DNA of 64,000 nt from Streptomyces chartreusis (GCF_008704715.1 NZ_CP023689.1:4092001-4156000), one strand, 5' to 3'. Positions 32,027 to 41,217 are shown, numbered from the stretch's first letter. A program made the numbers and translations. Notes: a model not told the origin generated them from the letters alone.

Positions 32027-32256
32027 GAGCGTCGGCCTCCTTCCGGGTGATGACGACCGCTCAGAAGGGGCTGGGGAAAACGAAACGCCCCGGCACAGGC
32101 GCACGGGGCGTAGCTCGACCGGGTATTCGCAGCGCGAGCAGCGAACTCCGGGAGCACTTCCACAGTCACCTGCGCGGGTCGTCCGCGGTTCAGCGGATCC
32201 TTCGGCCACCGCGCCCTCTTGCAAGCACACGGCAACGACCAGCGGTCTTTGGCTTC
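32027..32256 (-). ncRNA. L10 leader (autoregulatory rplJ-rplL leader)
   Basis: The transcript ahead of rplJ contains GACCGCTGGTC, GAAGGATCCGC and GCAGGTGAC blocks of the type seen in L10 leaders. It then has an 8-bp ACGCCCCG/CGGGGCGT stem (32085-32111) followed by a T-rich run on the minus strand, which looks like an attenuator. L10(L12)4 binding to choose between structures is known in other bacteria; here it is inferred. Confidence 0.6.
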
Positions 32257-32262
32257 TGTAGG

Positions 32263-32292
32263 AGAGTACGGGACACGGTCACCGTCAGGCAA
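32263..32292 (-). promoter_or_regulatory. Candidate rplJ promoter
   Basis: Minus-strand TTGCCT (32287-32292) and TACTCT (32263-32268) are 18 bp apart, about 240 bp upstream of rplJ. Confidence 0.45.
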
Positions 32293-32319
32293 ATCGGTCC
32301 CCGCGACCGTCGGCTCCCC

Positions 32320-33150
32320 CTACTTCTCCAGCGGTTTCCGCAGGTCCGCGGTGTCGTCGGGGCGGGGTGCGCGGACCGTCACCGGCTTGCCGTAGTCGAG
32401 GAAGGTGACGGTGAGATCGAGCTCACCGTGCCGTCCGAATCCCTGGGTGCGCAGCCGCCTGACGCGGTCGTCGCCGTCGATCCATACGTCCAGGGTGAGC
32501 TCGTCGACGCCGGCCTTCTCGTACTGGTCGAGGCTGCGCCTGCGGCCCTCGCGGGCGGCCTTGTCCTCGACCTCGTCGAGCGAGGCACGCAGCTCGTCGA
32601 CGGCGGCCGTGCCCGTGTAGTGCGTGGTCCCGGTCCCCTCGACCTTCTCGTCGCCGACCCGCCTCGCATCCGGCGCGCCGGCCAGGAAGGCCGCCTCCCG
32701 GGCCGGGTTGCGGGCGACCGAGTCGCGCAGGGCGCCGACGTCCATGCGCAGGCCGCCGTGGGTGGTGAAGTGGGCGGCCGGGCCGTAGCTGATCCAGTGC
32801 CGGCCGCCCATCTCCTCGACCATGTCGCCGGTCGCGCTGCCGTACAGCACCCCGTCGACCAGGCGCAGCTCGGTCTCGCCCCGCTCGGCGCCGCTCAGGT
32901 TGGCCGTCCTCAGGCTGGCCGTCACCGGCTTCGTGCGGACGGTTCCCTCGTCGGCTATGCGTCCCCGCTCCGGGAAGCTGCCGGTCACCTTGTAGTGCAG
33001 CGACGTGACGCCCTCGGTCTTCGCCACGGCCCTGGCCACGGCGTCGGCGGCCGAGGCACCCGAGGCGTCCTGGTCGGCGCCGGCTCCGCCCGCGCAGCCG
33101 GCGAGGAGCAGCGCGGCGGCGGGCACGGCGGCACGTACGGAAAGCCTCAT
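32320..33150 (-). CDS. Secreted lipoprotein, LolA/LppX-like
   Basis: 276 residues with a lipoprotein signal (MRLSVRAAVPAAALLLAGC, lipobox LAGC, Cys19), so probably anchored outside the membrane. The rest is predicted beta-rich, with SLHYKVTGSF and HWISYGP segments that recur in the next gene's product. Two such lipoprotein genes sit between rplJ and rplA in streptomycetes; function unknown. Start chosen at the codon directly before the signal peptide. Confidence 0.85.
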   Translation of the reverse strand: MRLSVRAAVPAAALLLAGCAGGAGADQDASGASAADAVARAVAKTEGVTSLHYKVTGSFPERGRIADEGTVRTKPVTASLRTANLSGAERGETELRLVDGVLYGSATGDMVEEMGGRHWISYGPAAHFTTHGGLRMDVGALRDSVARNPAREAAFLAGAPDARRVGDEKVEGTGTTHYTGTAAVDELRASLDEVEDKAAREGRRRSLDQYEKAGVDELTLDVWIDGDDRVRRLRTQGFGRHGELDLTVTFLDYGKPVTVRAPRPDDTADLRKPLEK

Positions 33151-33259
33151 CGTTTTCCCCCAAGGAACGCTCGGCCGGCGCCGACGGGCGCACAGCAAGA
33201 TCGGGAGCGTAACCCCGGGAACCCCGAACGGGTCCTGCGAATACCTGGCCGTGCCCGGC

Positions 33260-34075
33260 TCACGAGGTGCCGTCGAGGGCCCCTTCCTCCAGCAGCTCTT
33301 CCAGGTCCGCGGTGTCGCCGGCCGGAGGCTTCTCGACCGTGGCCTTCACGCCGTAGTCGCTGTAGTACGCGGTCTGGGTCAGCTGCCCGGTGGCCGTGCG
33401 GCCCTTCTCGACCTTCTTGACCAGCAGGTCCCGGTCGTCGACCCATATGTCGACGGTCTGCGAGGTGGCGCCCGCGACCCGGACCGTGCCGGAGTAGCGC
33501 GTGGTGCGCTCACCGCTCACGGTCTCGTCCCCCACCTTGCGCACGTCCGTGGAGGACAGCAGCAGCTTCACCGAGGTGTGCGGGACGGTGCCGCGCATCT
33601 GGTCGGCGAGATCGGCGCCGGAGCTGCCGGCGAGGCGCTCCAGGTCCTCGTAGGCGTACTTGATCCAGTGCTTGCCGTCGGTCTTCTCGGCGAACGCCTC
33701 GCCCATGCGGGCGTAGTAGGCGTCGGGGAGATAGCGGGCCTGCATCGAGGTGGTGCCGAGGCGGCGCATCGTCTCGGCCGTGGTGCCGCCGGTGTACGTG
33801 ATCGTCAGGGCGCCGGTGAGGCCGTCGTGCCAGGCGAGGGTGCCGTGCGCCTTCATCGACAGGGCCGAGCCCACCGTGGTGGTGGAGCGGACGCGCGCCG
33901 ATTCGGCTCTGTCGGTGGAGCGCTCGACGGTGCGCAGGGCGGCCGTGACCGCGCGGGATGGCTTCGGGCTGTCCCGTTCCCCGGAGCGGTCGGAGGAGGT
34001 GCAGGCGGCCGGGGCCGTCAGCGCGGTCAGCAGCGCGACCCAGAACGCCGACCGGCGCGCCCTCGTGCTCGTCAT
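33260..34075 (-). CDS. Probable secreted lipoprotein, paralog of its neighbour
   Basis: 271 residues with an N-terminal hydrophobic segment ending in APAAC, an imperfect lipobox with Pro at -3. It shares with the gene at 32,320-33,150 the same layout: HWIKYAYE near the middle, VRKVGDETVSGERTTRYSGT, then VDIWVDDRDLLVKK. This points to a tandem duplication. Function unknown. Confidence 0.82.
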   Translation of the reverse strand: MTSTRARRSAFWVALLTALTAPAACTSSDRSGERDSPKPSRAVTAALRTVERSTDRAESARVRSTTTVGSALSMKAHGTLAWHDGLTGALTITYTGGTTAETMRRLGTTSMQARYLPDAYYARMGEAFAEKTDGKHWIKYAYEDLERLAGSSGADLADQMRGTVPHTSVKLLLSSTDVRKVGDETVSGERTTRYSGTVRVAGATSQTVDIWVDDRDLLVKKVEKGRTATGQLTQTAYYSDYGVKATVEKPPAGDTADLEELLEEGALDGTS

Positions 34076-34145
34076 CCGTCCCCCCTGAGCGAATCCCGTG
34101 AATGCACGTTAACCCAGGGCACTGACAAACGGGGGCGGCAAAGGG

Positions 34146-34182
34146 GACGGGCCCCGCACCCTGGAAGGGTGCGGGGCCCGTC
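34146..34182 (-). terminator. Terminator of rplK-rplA
   Basis: A perfect 16-bp stem (34146-34161 with 34167-34182) with a TGGAA loop, 23 bp after the rplA stop. Confidence 0.85.
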
Positions 34183-34205
34183 GTCGAGCCTGGTGAGCCG
34201 TTGGC

Positions 34206-34931
34206 TCAGACCGCGGCCGGGTCCTCCTCGACGAGGAGGTTGCGGGTGCGGTTCGGGTCGAGCGGAATGCCGGGGCCCATCGTGGTGGTGATGGCGGCCT
34301 TCTTGATGTAGCGACCCTTGGCGGCGGACGGCTTCAGACGGAGGATCTCCTCCAGCGCGGCGCCGTAGTTCTCCACCAGCTTGGTGTCGTCGAAGGACGC
34401 CTTGCCGATGATGAAGTGCAGGTTCGAGTGCTTGTCGACGCGGAACTCGATCTTGCCGCCCTTGATCTCGGTCACGGCCTTGGCCACGTCCGGGGTCACG
34501 GTTCCGGTCTTCGGGTTCGGCATCAGACCACGCGGGCCGAGGACACGGCCGAGGCGGCCGACCTTGCCCATGAGGTCCGGGGTGGCGACGACGGCGTCGA
34601 AGTCCAGGCGGCCCTTCGAAACCTCGTCGATCAGTTCGTCGGAGCCGACGATGTCGGCGCCCGCGGCCTCCGCGGCCGCAGCACGGTCACCGGTCGCGAA
34701 GACCAGGACCCGGGCGGTCTTACCGGTGCCGTGCGGAAGGTTCACGGTGCCACGGACCATCTGGTCGGCCTTGCGCGGGTCGACACCCAGGCGGAAGGCG
34801 ACCTCGACGGTGCCGTCGAACTTGCTCGTGGACGTCTCCTTGGCGAGACGGACGGCCTCGAGCGGGGCGTAGAGCTTGTCCCGGTCGACCTTGGCGTCCG
34901 CAGCGCGGAGAGACTTGCTGCGCTTGCTCAC
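34206..34931 (-). CDS. rplA: 50S ribosomal protein L1
   Basis: L1-stalk protein that helps deacylated tRNA leave; also a translational repressor of L11-L1 in E. coli. 241 residues with the signature LMPNPKTGTVTPDV and the C-terminal ITTTMGPGIPLD. Follows rplK by about 80 bp. Confidence 0.98.
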   Translation of the reverse strand: MSKRSKSLRAADAKVDRDKLYAPLEAVRLAKETSTSKFDGTVEVAFRLGVDPRKADQMVRGTVNLPHGTGKTARVLVFATGDRAAAAEAAGADIVGSDELIDEVSKGRLDFDAVVATPDLMGKVGRLGRVLGPRGLMPNPKTGTVTPDVAKAVTEIKGGKIEFRVDKHSNLHFIIGKASFDDTKLVENYGAALEEILRLKPSAAKGRYIKKAAITTTMGPGIPLDPNRTRNLLVEEDPAAV

Positions 34932-35010
34932 TACTGCTCCTGTGTGGTCTTAGGAGTTGTGGTCCGGGCCGAGCAGGCCCCGCCACTCACTTCTGCTGGG
35001 GAGGTTGAGG

Positions 35011-35445
35011 TCAGCCCTCGACCGTGATGCCCATGGAACGGGCGGTGCCGGCGATGATCTTGGACGCGGCGTCCAGGTCATTGGCGTTGAGGTCGGGCAT
35101 CTTCGTGGTGGCGATCTCGCGGACCTGCGCCTCGGTGATCTTGGCGACCTTGGTCTTGTGCGGCTCGCCGGAGCCCTTCTCGACACCAGCGGCCTTGAGG
35201 ATCATCTTCGCGGCCGGCGGGGTCTTGGTGATGAAGGTGAAGGAACGGTCCTCGTAGACCGTGATCTCCACCGGGATGACCCAACCGCGCTGCGACTCGG
35301 TCGCGGCGTTGTAGGCCTTGCAGAACTCCATGATGTTGACGCCGTGCTGGCCCAGCGCGGGGCCGACCGGCGGAGCCGGGTTGGCCGCACCGGCCTGGAT
35401 CTGGAGCTTGATAAGCCCCGTGACCTTCTTCTTCTTGGGAGGCAT
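35011..35445 (-). CDS. rplK: 50S ribosomal protein L11
   Basis: GTPase-centre protein and thiostrepton partner; in Streptomyces its N-terminal domain is also needed for RelA activation. 144 residues with the N-terminal [20 protein letters not shown] prolines intact. Confidence 0.98.
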
Positions 35446-35652
35446 GCTCTCTCCGGGTCCTTAGTGAGAGGTGATCCGCCGCCATCCGTACCGTGAGCCA
35501 CCTAGAACGGTGAACGTCCGGATCATCCGGATGGAGGCATACCGCACAACGATAACGGGTAACGCGTCAGGGCCAAAACCGGCAGCTCAGGCCGCTGGTC
35601 GCCCGCCCCCTGACAGCGGTCGGCCCCAGCGGCCCGTGCCCCGGACAGGAAA

Positions 35653-35684
35653 GGGCCCCGGCCGTCGCGCGTCGGCCGGGGCCT
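35653..35684 (-). terminator. Terminator after the DUF2690-like gene
   Basis: An 11-bp GGCCCCGGCCG/CGGCCGGGGCC stem with an 8-base loop, about 20 bp past the stop codon at 35,704. Confidence 0.75.
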
Positions 35685-35703
35685 GCATGGGGCTTGAGCG
35701 GGG

Positions 35704-36231
35704 TCAGCAGCGCTTGGCCGTGGTGGCCTGGCCCGCCACCGGGTCGCCGGGGGCGCGCAGCGTCCCGATGGCGGCGGTGCACTCGCTGATCGTGTCGGCG
35801 GGGAAGGACCAGAACTCCTGGCTGTTGGTGGCGTTCCACCAGTCCTGGCCGACGACCTCGTCACGGGCGTAGCTGTAGACGCCGGTGCTGACGTCGTAGT
35901 CCTTGATCTTGTCGCGGAAGCTCTGCCAGACCCAGACGTAGCCGTAGTTCGCCTTGCACCTGGGCGAGTAGAACTGCTTGACCGAGGCGGCGTGCGCGCC
36001 ACCGCGGTTGATGTAGGCGGTGGCGCCGATCTGGTAGGCGTCGGAACAGACGCCGGCCGCCTGCGCCTTGGCGGTCAGCGGGTTGCCCGCCTCGGACGGG
36101 GCGGCCGAACGGGCGGTCTGGTTCTGCTTGTTGGGAGACGGGGCGGGTCCGGTGCCGGCGACCGCGGAGGTCGTCGGCAGCAGGACGCAGGCGGACGCGG
36201 CCGCCACGACCAGGAGGGTGCGAGTGCGCAT
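35704..36231 (-). CDS. Secreted protein, DUF2690/YjfA-like
   Basis: 175 residues with a clear Sec signal peptide (MRTRTLLVVAAASACVLLP, cleavage near AVAG at about 23-26). The mature part has four Cys (in GVCSDAY, SPRCKAN, ISECTAA and the C-terminal KRC) that could pair, and FYSPRCKANYGYVWVW resembles the DUF2690 core. It is a single gene between rplK and nusG; role unknown. Confidence 0.8.
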   Translation of the reverse strand: MRTRTLLVVAAASACVLLPTTSAVAGTGPAPSPNKQNQTARSAAPSEAGNPLTAKAQAAGVCSDAYQIGATAYINRGGAHAASVKQFYSPRCKANYGYVWVWQSFRDKIKDYDVSTGVYSYARDEVVGQDWWNATNSQEFWSFPADTISECTAAIGTLRAPGDPVAGQATTAKRC

Positions 36232-36455
36232 GAGGAAGTTCCCCCTACTTCTGGGTCGTCACTTCTGAGTCGGCGCGGGCAGCGATCAGCGCAGCACAAA
36301 CCGCCACAAAGAGTTGGGGATCACCATGAAGAACGCTGTCCACGCGTTTCGGTCATCAAGTCAGACCGGCCGGGGCGCCCGATGGTTGTGGTGCAACACA
36401 CATTTATTGAGAAGCCACCCAGAACGCGGCCGTCACCCGCCCCGCCGCATACGAC

Positions 36456-36499
36456 GAAAGGGCCTCCCACCGGCGGAATCCGCCGACGGGAGGCCCTTC
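36456..36499 (-). terminator. Terminator of secE-nusG
   Basis: A long hairpin: AAGGGCCTCCC/GGGAGGCCCTT outer stem and a CGGCGG/CCGCCG inner stem, starting 20 bp after nusG. Confidence 0.8.
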
Positions 36500-36518
36500 G
36501 TCGAGAGCTGCTGTACCG

Positions 36519-37337
36519 CTAGTTCTTCTGGATCTGGTCGAAGGAGAGCTCGACCGGCGTCTCGCGGCCGAAGATCTCCACCAGGCCCTTGACCTTCTTG
36601 GAGTCGGCGTTGATCTCGTTGATCGTGGCCTGCAGCGTGGCGAACGGGCCGTCGGTGACGGTGACCGAGTCGCCGACCTCGAAGTCCAGGACCTGGACCT
36701 CGACCTTGCGCTGCGGAGCGGGCTTGCCCTCGGCCTCGGCGGCCTCGCGGGCGGCCTTCTCCTCGGCCTCCGGGGCGAGCATCTTCACGATCTCGTCCAG
36801 CGTCAGCGGGTACGGGTCGTAGGCGTTGCCCACGAAGCCGGTGACGCCGGGGGTGTTGCGGACGACACCCCAGGACTCGTTGGTGAGGTCCATACGGACC
36901 AGGACGTAACCCGGCAGCTTGTTCTGCTTGATCGTCTTGCGGTCGCCGTTCTTGATCTGGACGACCTCTTCCTGCGGCACCTCGGCCTGGAAGATGTAGT
37001 CCTCGACGTTCAGCGAGACGGCGCGCTGCTCCAGGTTGGTCTTCACACGGTTCTCGTAACCGGCGTAGGTGTGGATGACGTACCACTCGCCGGGCAGCGT
37101 GCGAAGTTCCTCGCGCAGGGCGGCGATGGGGTCGACCGGCTCGGTCTCCTCCTCGACGGCCTCTTCCGCGTCTTCGTCGTCCTCGACGTGCAGCGCGGCC
37201 TCCTCGGCCGGCTCGCCCGCCTCGGCGTCGGCAACCTCGACCTCGTCCAGGTCCTCGTCCGCGCCCTCGACGATGTCGAGCTCGTCTTCCACGGACTCGT
37301 CCGGCTCGACGGCGTCGTTCAGGTTCTGGTCAGACAC
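36519..37337 (-). CDS. nusG: Transcription elongation/antitermination factor NusG
   Basis: Links RNA polymerase to Rho and to ribosomal S10. The 272 residues comprise a very acidic low-complexity N-terminus (about 1-75), the NGN domain (EWYVIHTYAGYENRVKTNL onward), an Ala/Glu/Lys-rich insert (about 185-210) and a C-terminal KOW domain (FEVGDSVTVTDGPFATLQAT). The acidic tail is characteristic of actinobacterial NusG. Confidence 0.97.
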   Translation of the reverse strand: MSDQNLNDAVEPDESVEDELDIVEGADEDLDEVEVADAEAGEPAEEAALHVEDDEDAEEAVEEETEPVDPIAALREELRTLPGEWYVIHTYAGYENRVKTNLEQRAVSLNVEDYIFQAEVPQEEVVQIKNGDRKTIKQNKLPGYVLVRMDLTNESWGVVRNTPGVTGFVGNAYDPYPLTLDEIVKMLAPEAEEKAAREAAEAEGKPAPQRKVEVQVLDFEVGDSVTVTDGPFATLQATINEINADSKKVKGLVEIFGRETPVELSFDQIQKN

Positions 37338-37380
37338 GGTGGCTGCTTCTTCCTGGATACATAGGGGTGGAACATGCGAA

Positions 37381-37408
37381 AGGGGCGCCGGTAACCAACG
37401 GCGCCCTT
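37381..37408 (-). promoter_or_regulatory. secE-nusG intercistronic hairpin
   Basis: A GGGCGCCG/CGGCGCCC stem with an 8-base loop in the 81-bp gap between secE and nusG. Possible partial terminator or processing site. Confidence 0.5.
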
Positions 37409-37418
37409 CGCTCTCGGC

Positions 37419-37703
37419 TCAGCCAAAAACGTACTTGGCAGCGTGGTCGAGCCCATAGTCAATCACGGTCACCAGGGCGATCATGACGACGACGAAGAAG
37501 ATCACCACGGTGGTGTACGACGTCAGCTGATTACGCGTCGGCCAGACGACCTTGCGAAGCTCCGCGACGATCTGGCGGTAGAAGAGGGCAAGCCGCTTCA
37601 GCGGGCCCTTCTTCGCGCGCTTGCCGCCCTTGCGGGCCTTCTTCTTCTCCTGCGCCTCATCCTGGGCGTCAGGCGTATCGATGGAGCCCACGGCGTCCGC
37701 CAT
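37419..37703 (-). CDS. secE: Preprotein translocase subunit SecE
   Basis: Clamp subunit of SecYEG, 94 residues: a charged, Lys-rich cytoplasmic N-terminus (about 1-45), then FYRQIVAELRKVVWPTRNQL (the SecE signature) and one C-terminal membrane helix (VVIFFVVVMIALVTVI). Confidence 0.97.
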   Translation of the reverse strand: MADAVGSIDTPDAQDEAQEKKKARKGGKRAKKGPLKRLALFYRQIVAELRKVVWPTRNQLTSYTTVVIFFVVVMIALVTVIDYGLDHAAKYVFG

Positions 37704-37811
37704 CCGTCCTCACCTGATCCCGGGTCGTGGCCGTGCCGCGCCCGGTCTGAGCCGCACGGCGTTGCAATGCTGTACGTACATGCGCACACATCCTGGCGAA
37801 GGTGTGTGTAG

Positions 37812-37884
37812 CAGGGCCGGAGGGACTTGAACCCCCAACCGCTGGTTTTGGAGACCAGTGCTCTACCAATTGAGCTACGACCCT
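37812..37884 (-). tRNA. tRNA-Trp (CCA anticodon)
   Basis: 73 bases that fold as a full cloverleaf: 7-bp acceptor stem AGGGTCG/CGGCCCT with discriminator G, D-arm GCTC..GAGC, anticodon loop CTCCAAA, and T-arm GGGGG TTCAAGT CCCTC. CCA is not encoded. Located just upstream of secE, probably co-transcribed. Confidence 0.97.
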
Positions 37885-38168
37885 TTGTGTGTCCCCCAAC
37901 GTACCGCATCCGGTCGAGTGCTCGCTGTGCACTGTGCGACTGCGGGCTGCTGAAGGCCAACGAGGTGAGAGTGTACGTGGTCCGGGGCGCGCCGTCGAAC
38001 AGAAAGTGCCCGATGGGGGCTTGATAGGCGAAAGATCGCCAGGGGCCGGACGGTGACCCGCCGCAAGATCGCCCAGGCCGAGGGCCGGATCCGGACGGAT
38101 GTTCAGTCGATGTTCAGTCCGTGAAACCCGCGTGCCGCGCGCGTTTCCTGTCTGAAACGATGGGGCCC

Positions 38169-39395
38169 ATGAGCGCTGCAACCCCTTCGACCGAGCGCCG
38201 GGTCTCCGCCCGAGTCGGCGCGATCTCCGAGTCCGCCACTCTCGCCGTGGACGCCAAGGCCAAGGCCCTCAAGGCCGCCGGGCGTCCGGTGATCGGCTTC
38301 GGCGCCGGTGAGCCCGACTTCCCGACGCCGGACTACATCGTCGAGGCCGCCATCGAGGCGTGCAAGAACCCGAAGTTCCACCGCTACACGCCGGCCGGCG
38401 GTCTGCCCGAGCTGAAGGCCGCGATCGCCGCGAAGACCCTGCGCGACTCCGGCTACGAGCCCGACGTCTCGCAGATCCTCGTCACCAACGGCGGCAAGCA
38501 GGCCATCTACGAGGCCTTCGCCGCCATCCTCGACCCGGGCGACGAGGTCATCGTCCCGGCGCCGTACTGGACGACGTACCCGGAGTCGATCCGCCTCGCG
38601 GGCGGTGTCCCGGTCGAGGTCGTGGCCGACGAGACCACCGGCTACCGCGTCTCCGTGGAGCAGCTAGAGGCGGCCCGCACCGAGCGGACGAAGGTCGTCC
38701 TCTTCGTGTCGCCGTCCAACCCGACCGGCGCCGTCTACACCGAGGCCGAGACCGAGGCGATCGGCCGCTGGGCCGTCGACAACGGCCTGTGGGTGCTGAC
38801 GGACGAGATCTACGAGCACCTCGTCTACGGCGAGGCCGCCGCGGTCTCCCTGCCGGGGCTGTTCCCCGAGCTGCGCGACAAGTGCATCGTGGTCAACGGT
38901 GTCGCCAAGACGTACGCCATGACGGGCTGGCGGGTCGGCTGGGTCATCGGCCCGAAGGACGTGGTGAAGGCCGCGACCAACCTCCAGTCCCACGCGACGT
39001 CGAACGTCTCGAACGTGGCGCAGGTGGCCGCTCTCGCCGCCGTCTCCGGCGACCTGGACGCGGTCGCGAAGATGCGTGAGGCCTTCGACCGCCGCCGCAA
39101 GACGATCGTGCGGATGCTCAACGAGATCGACGGCGTGGTCTGCCCGGAGCCCGAGGGCGCCTTCTACGCGTACCCGTCGGTGAAGGCCGTGCTCGGCAAG
39201 GAGATCCGCGGCAAGCGCCCGCAGAGCAGCGTCGAGCTGGCCGAGCTGATCCTGGAGGAGGCCGAGGTCGCGGTCGTCCCGGGTGAGGCGTTCGGCACGC
39301 CGGGCTATCTGCGGCTGTCGTACGCGCTCGGTGACGAGGACCTCGTCGAGGGCGTGAGCCGCATCCAGAAGCTGCTCGCGGAGGCCACGGACTGA
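38169..39395 (+). CDS. Pyridoxal-phosphate aminotransferase, aspartate type
   Basis: Class I aminotransferase (408 residues), most like aspartate aminotransferase subclass Ib. Substrate-loop GFGAGEPDFPTPDY, cofactor motif SPSNPTGAVY and the PLP lysine in NGVAKTYAMTGWRVGW are present. It would swap amino groups between aspartate/glutamate and 2-oxo acids in the cytosol. The ATG at 38169 was chosen from several in frame because the homologous N-terminus begins there. Confidence 0.92.
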   Translation: MSAATPSTERRVSARVGAISESATLAVDAKAKALKAAGRPVIGFGAGEPDFPTPDYIVEAAIEACKNPKFHRYTPAGGLPELKAAIAAKTLRDSGYEPDVSQILVTNGGKQAIYEAFAAILDPGDEVIVPAPYWTTYPESIRLAGGVPVEVVADETTGYRVSVEQLEAARTERTKVVLFVSPSNPTGAVYTEAETEAIGRWAVDNGLWVLTDEIYEHLVYGEAAAVSLPGLFPELRDKCIVVNGVAKTYAMTGWRVGWVIGPKDVVKAATNLQSHATSNVSNVAQVAALAAVSGDLDAVAKMREAFDRRRKTIVRMLNEIDGVVCPEPEGAFYAYPSVKAVLGKEIRGKRPQSSVELAELILEEAEVAVVPGEAFGTPGYLRLSYALGDEDLVEGVSRIQKLLAEATD

Positions 39396-39413
39396 CGTCC
39401 GCCTTCCGCCCTT

Positions 39414-39451
39414 GGGGCCACCTCCGGTTTCGGAGGTGGCCCCATTTGTTT
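39414..39451 (+). terminator. Rho-independent terminator after the aminotransferase gene
   Basis: A perfect 13-bp stem GGGGCCACCTCCG/CGGAGGTGGCCCC with a GTTT loop, followed by ATTTGTTTG. Confidence 0.9.
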
Positions 39452-39518
39452 GTGCGAGCAAGACCACTAAAGGGGAAACCGCTACCGGGAGGGCGCGGGC
39501 GTGCGGCAGGATCCTGGA

Positions 39519-40556
39519 ATGGAGCGTGTACGTGATGTCTCTGAACTGCCGAAAGCCCATCTGCACCTGCACTTCACCGGCTCGATGCGGCCGACGACCG
39601 TGCTGGAACTGGCCGACAAGTACGGTGTGCGCCTGCCCGAGGCCCTGACCGACGCGCTGACCAGTGGGGAGCCCCCGAAACTGCGGGCGACGGACGAGCG
39701 CGGCTGGTTCCGCTTCCAGCGCCTGTACGACGCGGCGCGCTCGTGCCTGCGGCAGCCGGAGGACATCCAGCGCCTGGTCAGGGAGGCCGCGGAGGAGGAC
39801 ATCAAGGACGGCTCGGGCTGGCTGGAGATCCAGGTCGACCCGACGTCGTACGCGCCCCGGCTGGGCGGTCTGATCCCGGCGCTCGAGATCATCCTGGACG
39901 CGGTGGAGACGGCGTCGCGGGACACGGGCCTCGGGATGCGCGTCCTGGTCGCCGCGAACCGTATGAAGCACCCGCTGGACGCCCGCACGCTGGCGCGGCT
40001 CGCGGTGCGGTACGCCGACCGCGGCATCGTCGGCTTCGGGCTGTCGAACGACGAACGCCGTGGCATGGCGCGGGACTTCGACCGCGCCTTCCACATCGCC
40101 CGCGAGGGCGGCCTGCTGTCGGCCCCGCACGGCGGCGAGCTGACCGGCCCGTCCTCGGTCCGTGACTGCCTCGACGACCTGGACGCGCACCGGATCGGGC
40201 ACGGCGTGCGGGCGGCGGAGGACCCGCGGCTGCTGAAGCGCCTCGCGGACCGGGGGGTGACGTGCGAGGTGTGCCCCGCCTCGAACGTCGCTCTCGGCGT
40301 CTACGAGAAGCCCGAGGACGTCCCGCTGCGGACCCTGTACGACGCGGGGGTGCCGATGGCCCTCGGCGCGGACGACCCCTTGCTGTTCGGCTCGCGGCTC
40401 GCCGCCCAGTACGACCTCGTGCGCCGCCATCACGCCTTCACGGACGAGGAGTTGGCGGAACTGGCCCGGCAGTCGGTGCGTGCGTCGGCCGCGCCCGAGG
40501 AGATGAAGGGCAAGCTGCTGGCGGGCGTGGACGACTGGCTCGCCCAGCCCGTGTAG
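39519..40556 (+). CDS. add: Adenosine deaminase
   Basis: Zinc hydrolase that converts adenosine (and possibly related nucleosides) to inosine. The 345 residues contain metal ligands in AHLHLHFTGS (about 14-23), HGGE (catalytic Glu), DAHRIGHGV and GADDP. The ATG at 39519 is preferred; a GTG six codons earlier is open. Same strand as the aminotransferase but beyond a terminator. Confidence 0.92.
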   Translation: MERVRDVSELPKAHLHLHFTGSMRPTTVLELADKYGVRLPEALTDALTSGEPPKLRATDERGWFRFQRLYDAARSCLRQPEDIQRLVREAAEEDIKDGSGWLEIQVDPTSYAPRLGGLIPALEIILDAVETASRDTGLGMRVLVAANRMKHPLDARTLARLAVRYADRGIVGFGLSNDERRGMARDFDRAFHIAREGGLLSAPHGGELTGPSSVRDCLDDLDAHRIGHGVRAAEDPRLLKRLADRGVTCEVCPASNVALGVYEKPEDVPLRTLYDAGVPMALGADDPLLFGSRLAAQYDLVRRHHAFTDEELAELARQSVRASAAPEEMKGKLLAGVDDWLAQPV

Positions 40557-40620
40557 TACGGGCTCGCGGGGCCCGCGTCAGGACCGGCTGCCCGGTCCGC
40601 CTCGCTCGCGGGGCCGGCTG

Positions 40621-41217
40621 TCAGTCGGCGATGCCGGCGAGGAGCGTGCGGGCCAGCCGGGCGGCGAACTCGTCCACCGGCGGCCGTACCGCCTCCCTGG
40701 TCGCGTCGTAGGCGAACGCCCGCTGCGCGCAGGCGCCCATCAGCAGCGAGGCCGCCGCGAACGTGTCCGCGTCCGTGCGGACCCGGCCCAGCTCCTGCTC
40801 CGCCCGCAGGTAGGTGTCGAGCTCCTGGATCGGCACGTGCGGGCCGGCCCCCATCTGCCGTACGGCGTCGTCGTGCCGCCGCTTGAGCTCGGTCTGCGCG
40901 TACAGCGACGCGGCGATCGGGAAGCTCTGCTCGTAGAACAGCGCGGCCTGGCGGGCGATCTCGGTGAGGTTCTCCTGGACGGAGTGCCGGCCGGGCTCGG
41001 CCGCGAGGCCGCTGAGCAGGGGCCGCAGCGGAGGCAGCCGCTCGGTGAGCACCTGGATGAAGAGTTCCTCCTTGCTGGCGAAGTGCTTGTACAGCGCCGC
41101 CTCGGAGCACCCGGCCGCCCGCGCGATCTCCTTCGTCGTAGCCCGCGCCAGCCCGACGGTGAGCATCAGGTCGTGGGCGGCGTCGAGCAGTCGAACGCGG
41201 GTGGGTCGGTTCTCCAT
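40621..41217 (-). CDS. TetR-family transcriptional regulator
   Basis: 198 residues with an N-terminal helix-turn-helix (TTKEIARAAGCSEAALYKHF, about 27-46) and a divergent ligand-binding domain. It is divergent from the NAD(P)-binding protein gene. Two GTGAGT-N4-ACTCAC dyads lie between them, so it probably represses itself and that gene. The ligand is unknown. Confidence 0.92.
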   Translation of the reverse strand: MENRPTRVRLLDAAHDLMLTVGLARATTKEIARAAGCSEAALYKHFASKEELFIQVLTERLPPLRPLLSGLAAEPGRHSVQENLTEIARQAALFYEQSFPIAASLYAQTELKRRHDDAVRQMGAGPHVPIQELDTYLRAEQELGRVRTDADTFAAASLLMGACAQRAFAYDATREAVRPPVDEFAARLARTLLAGIAD

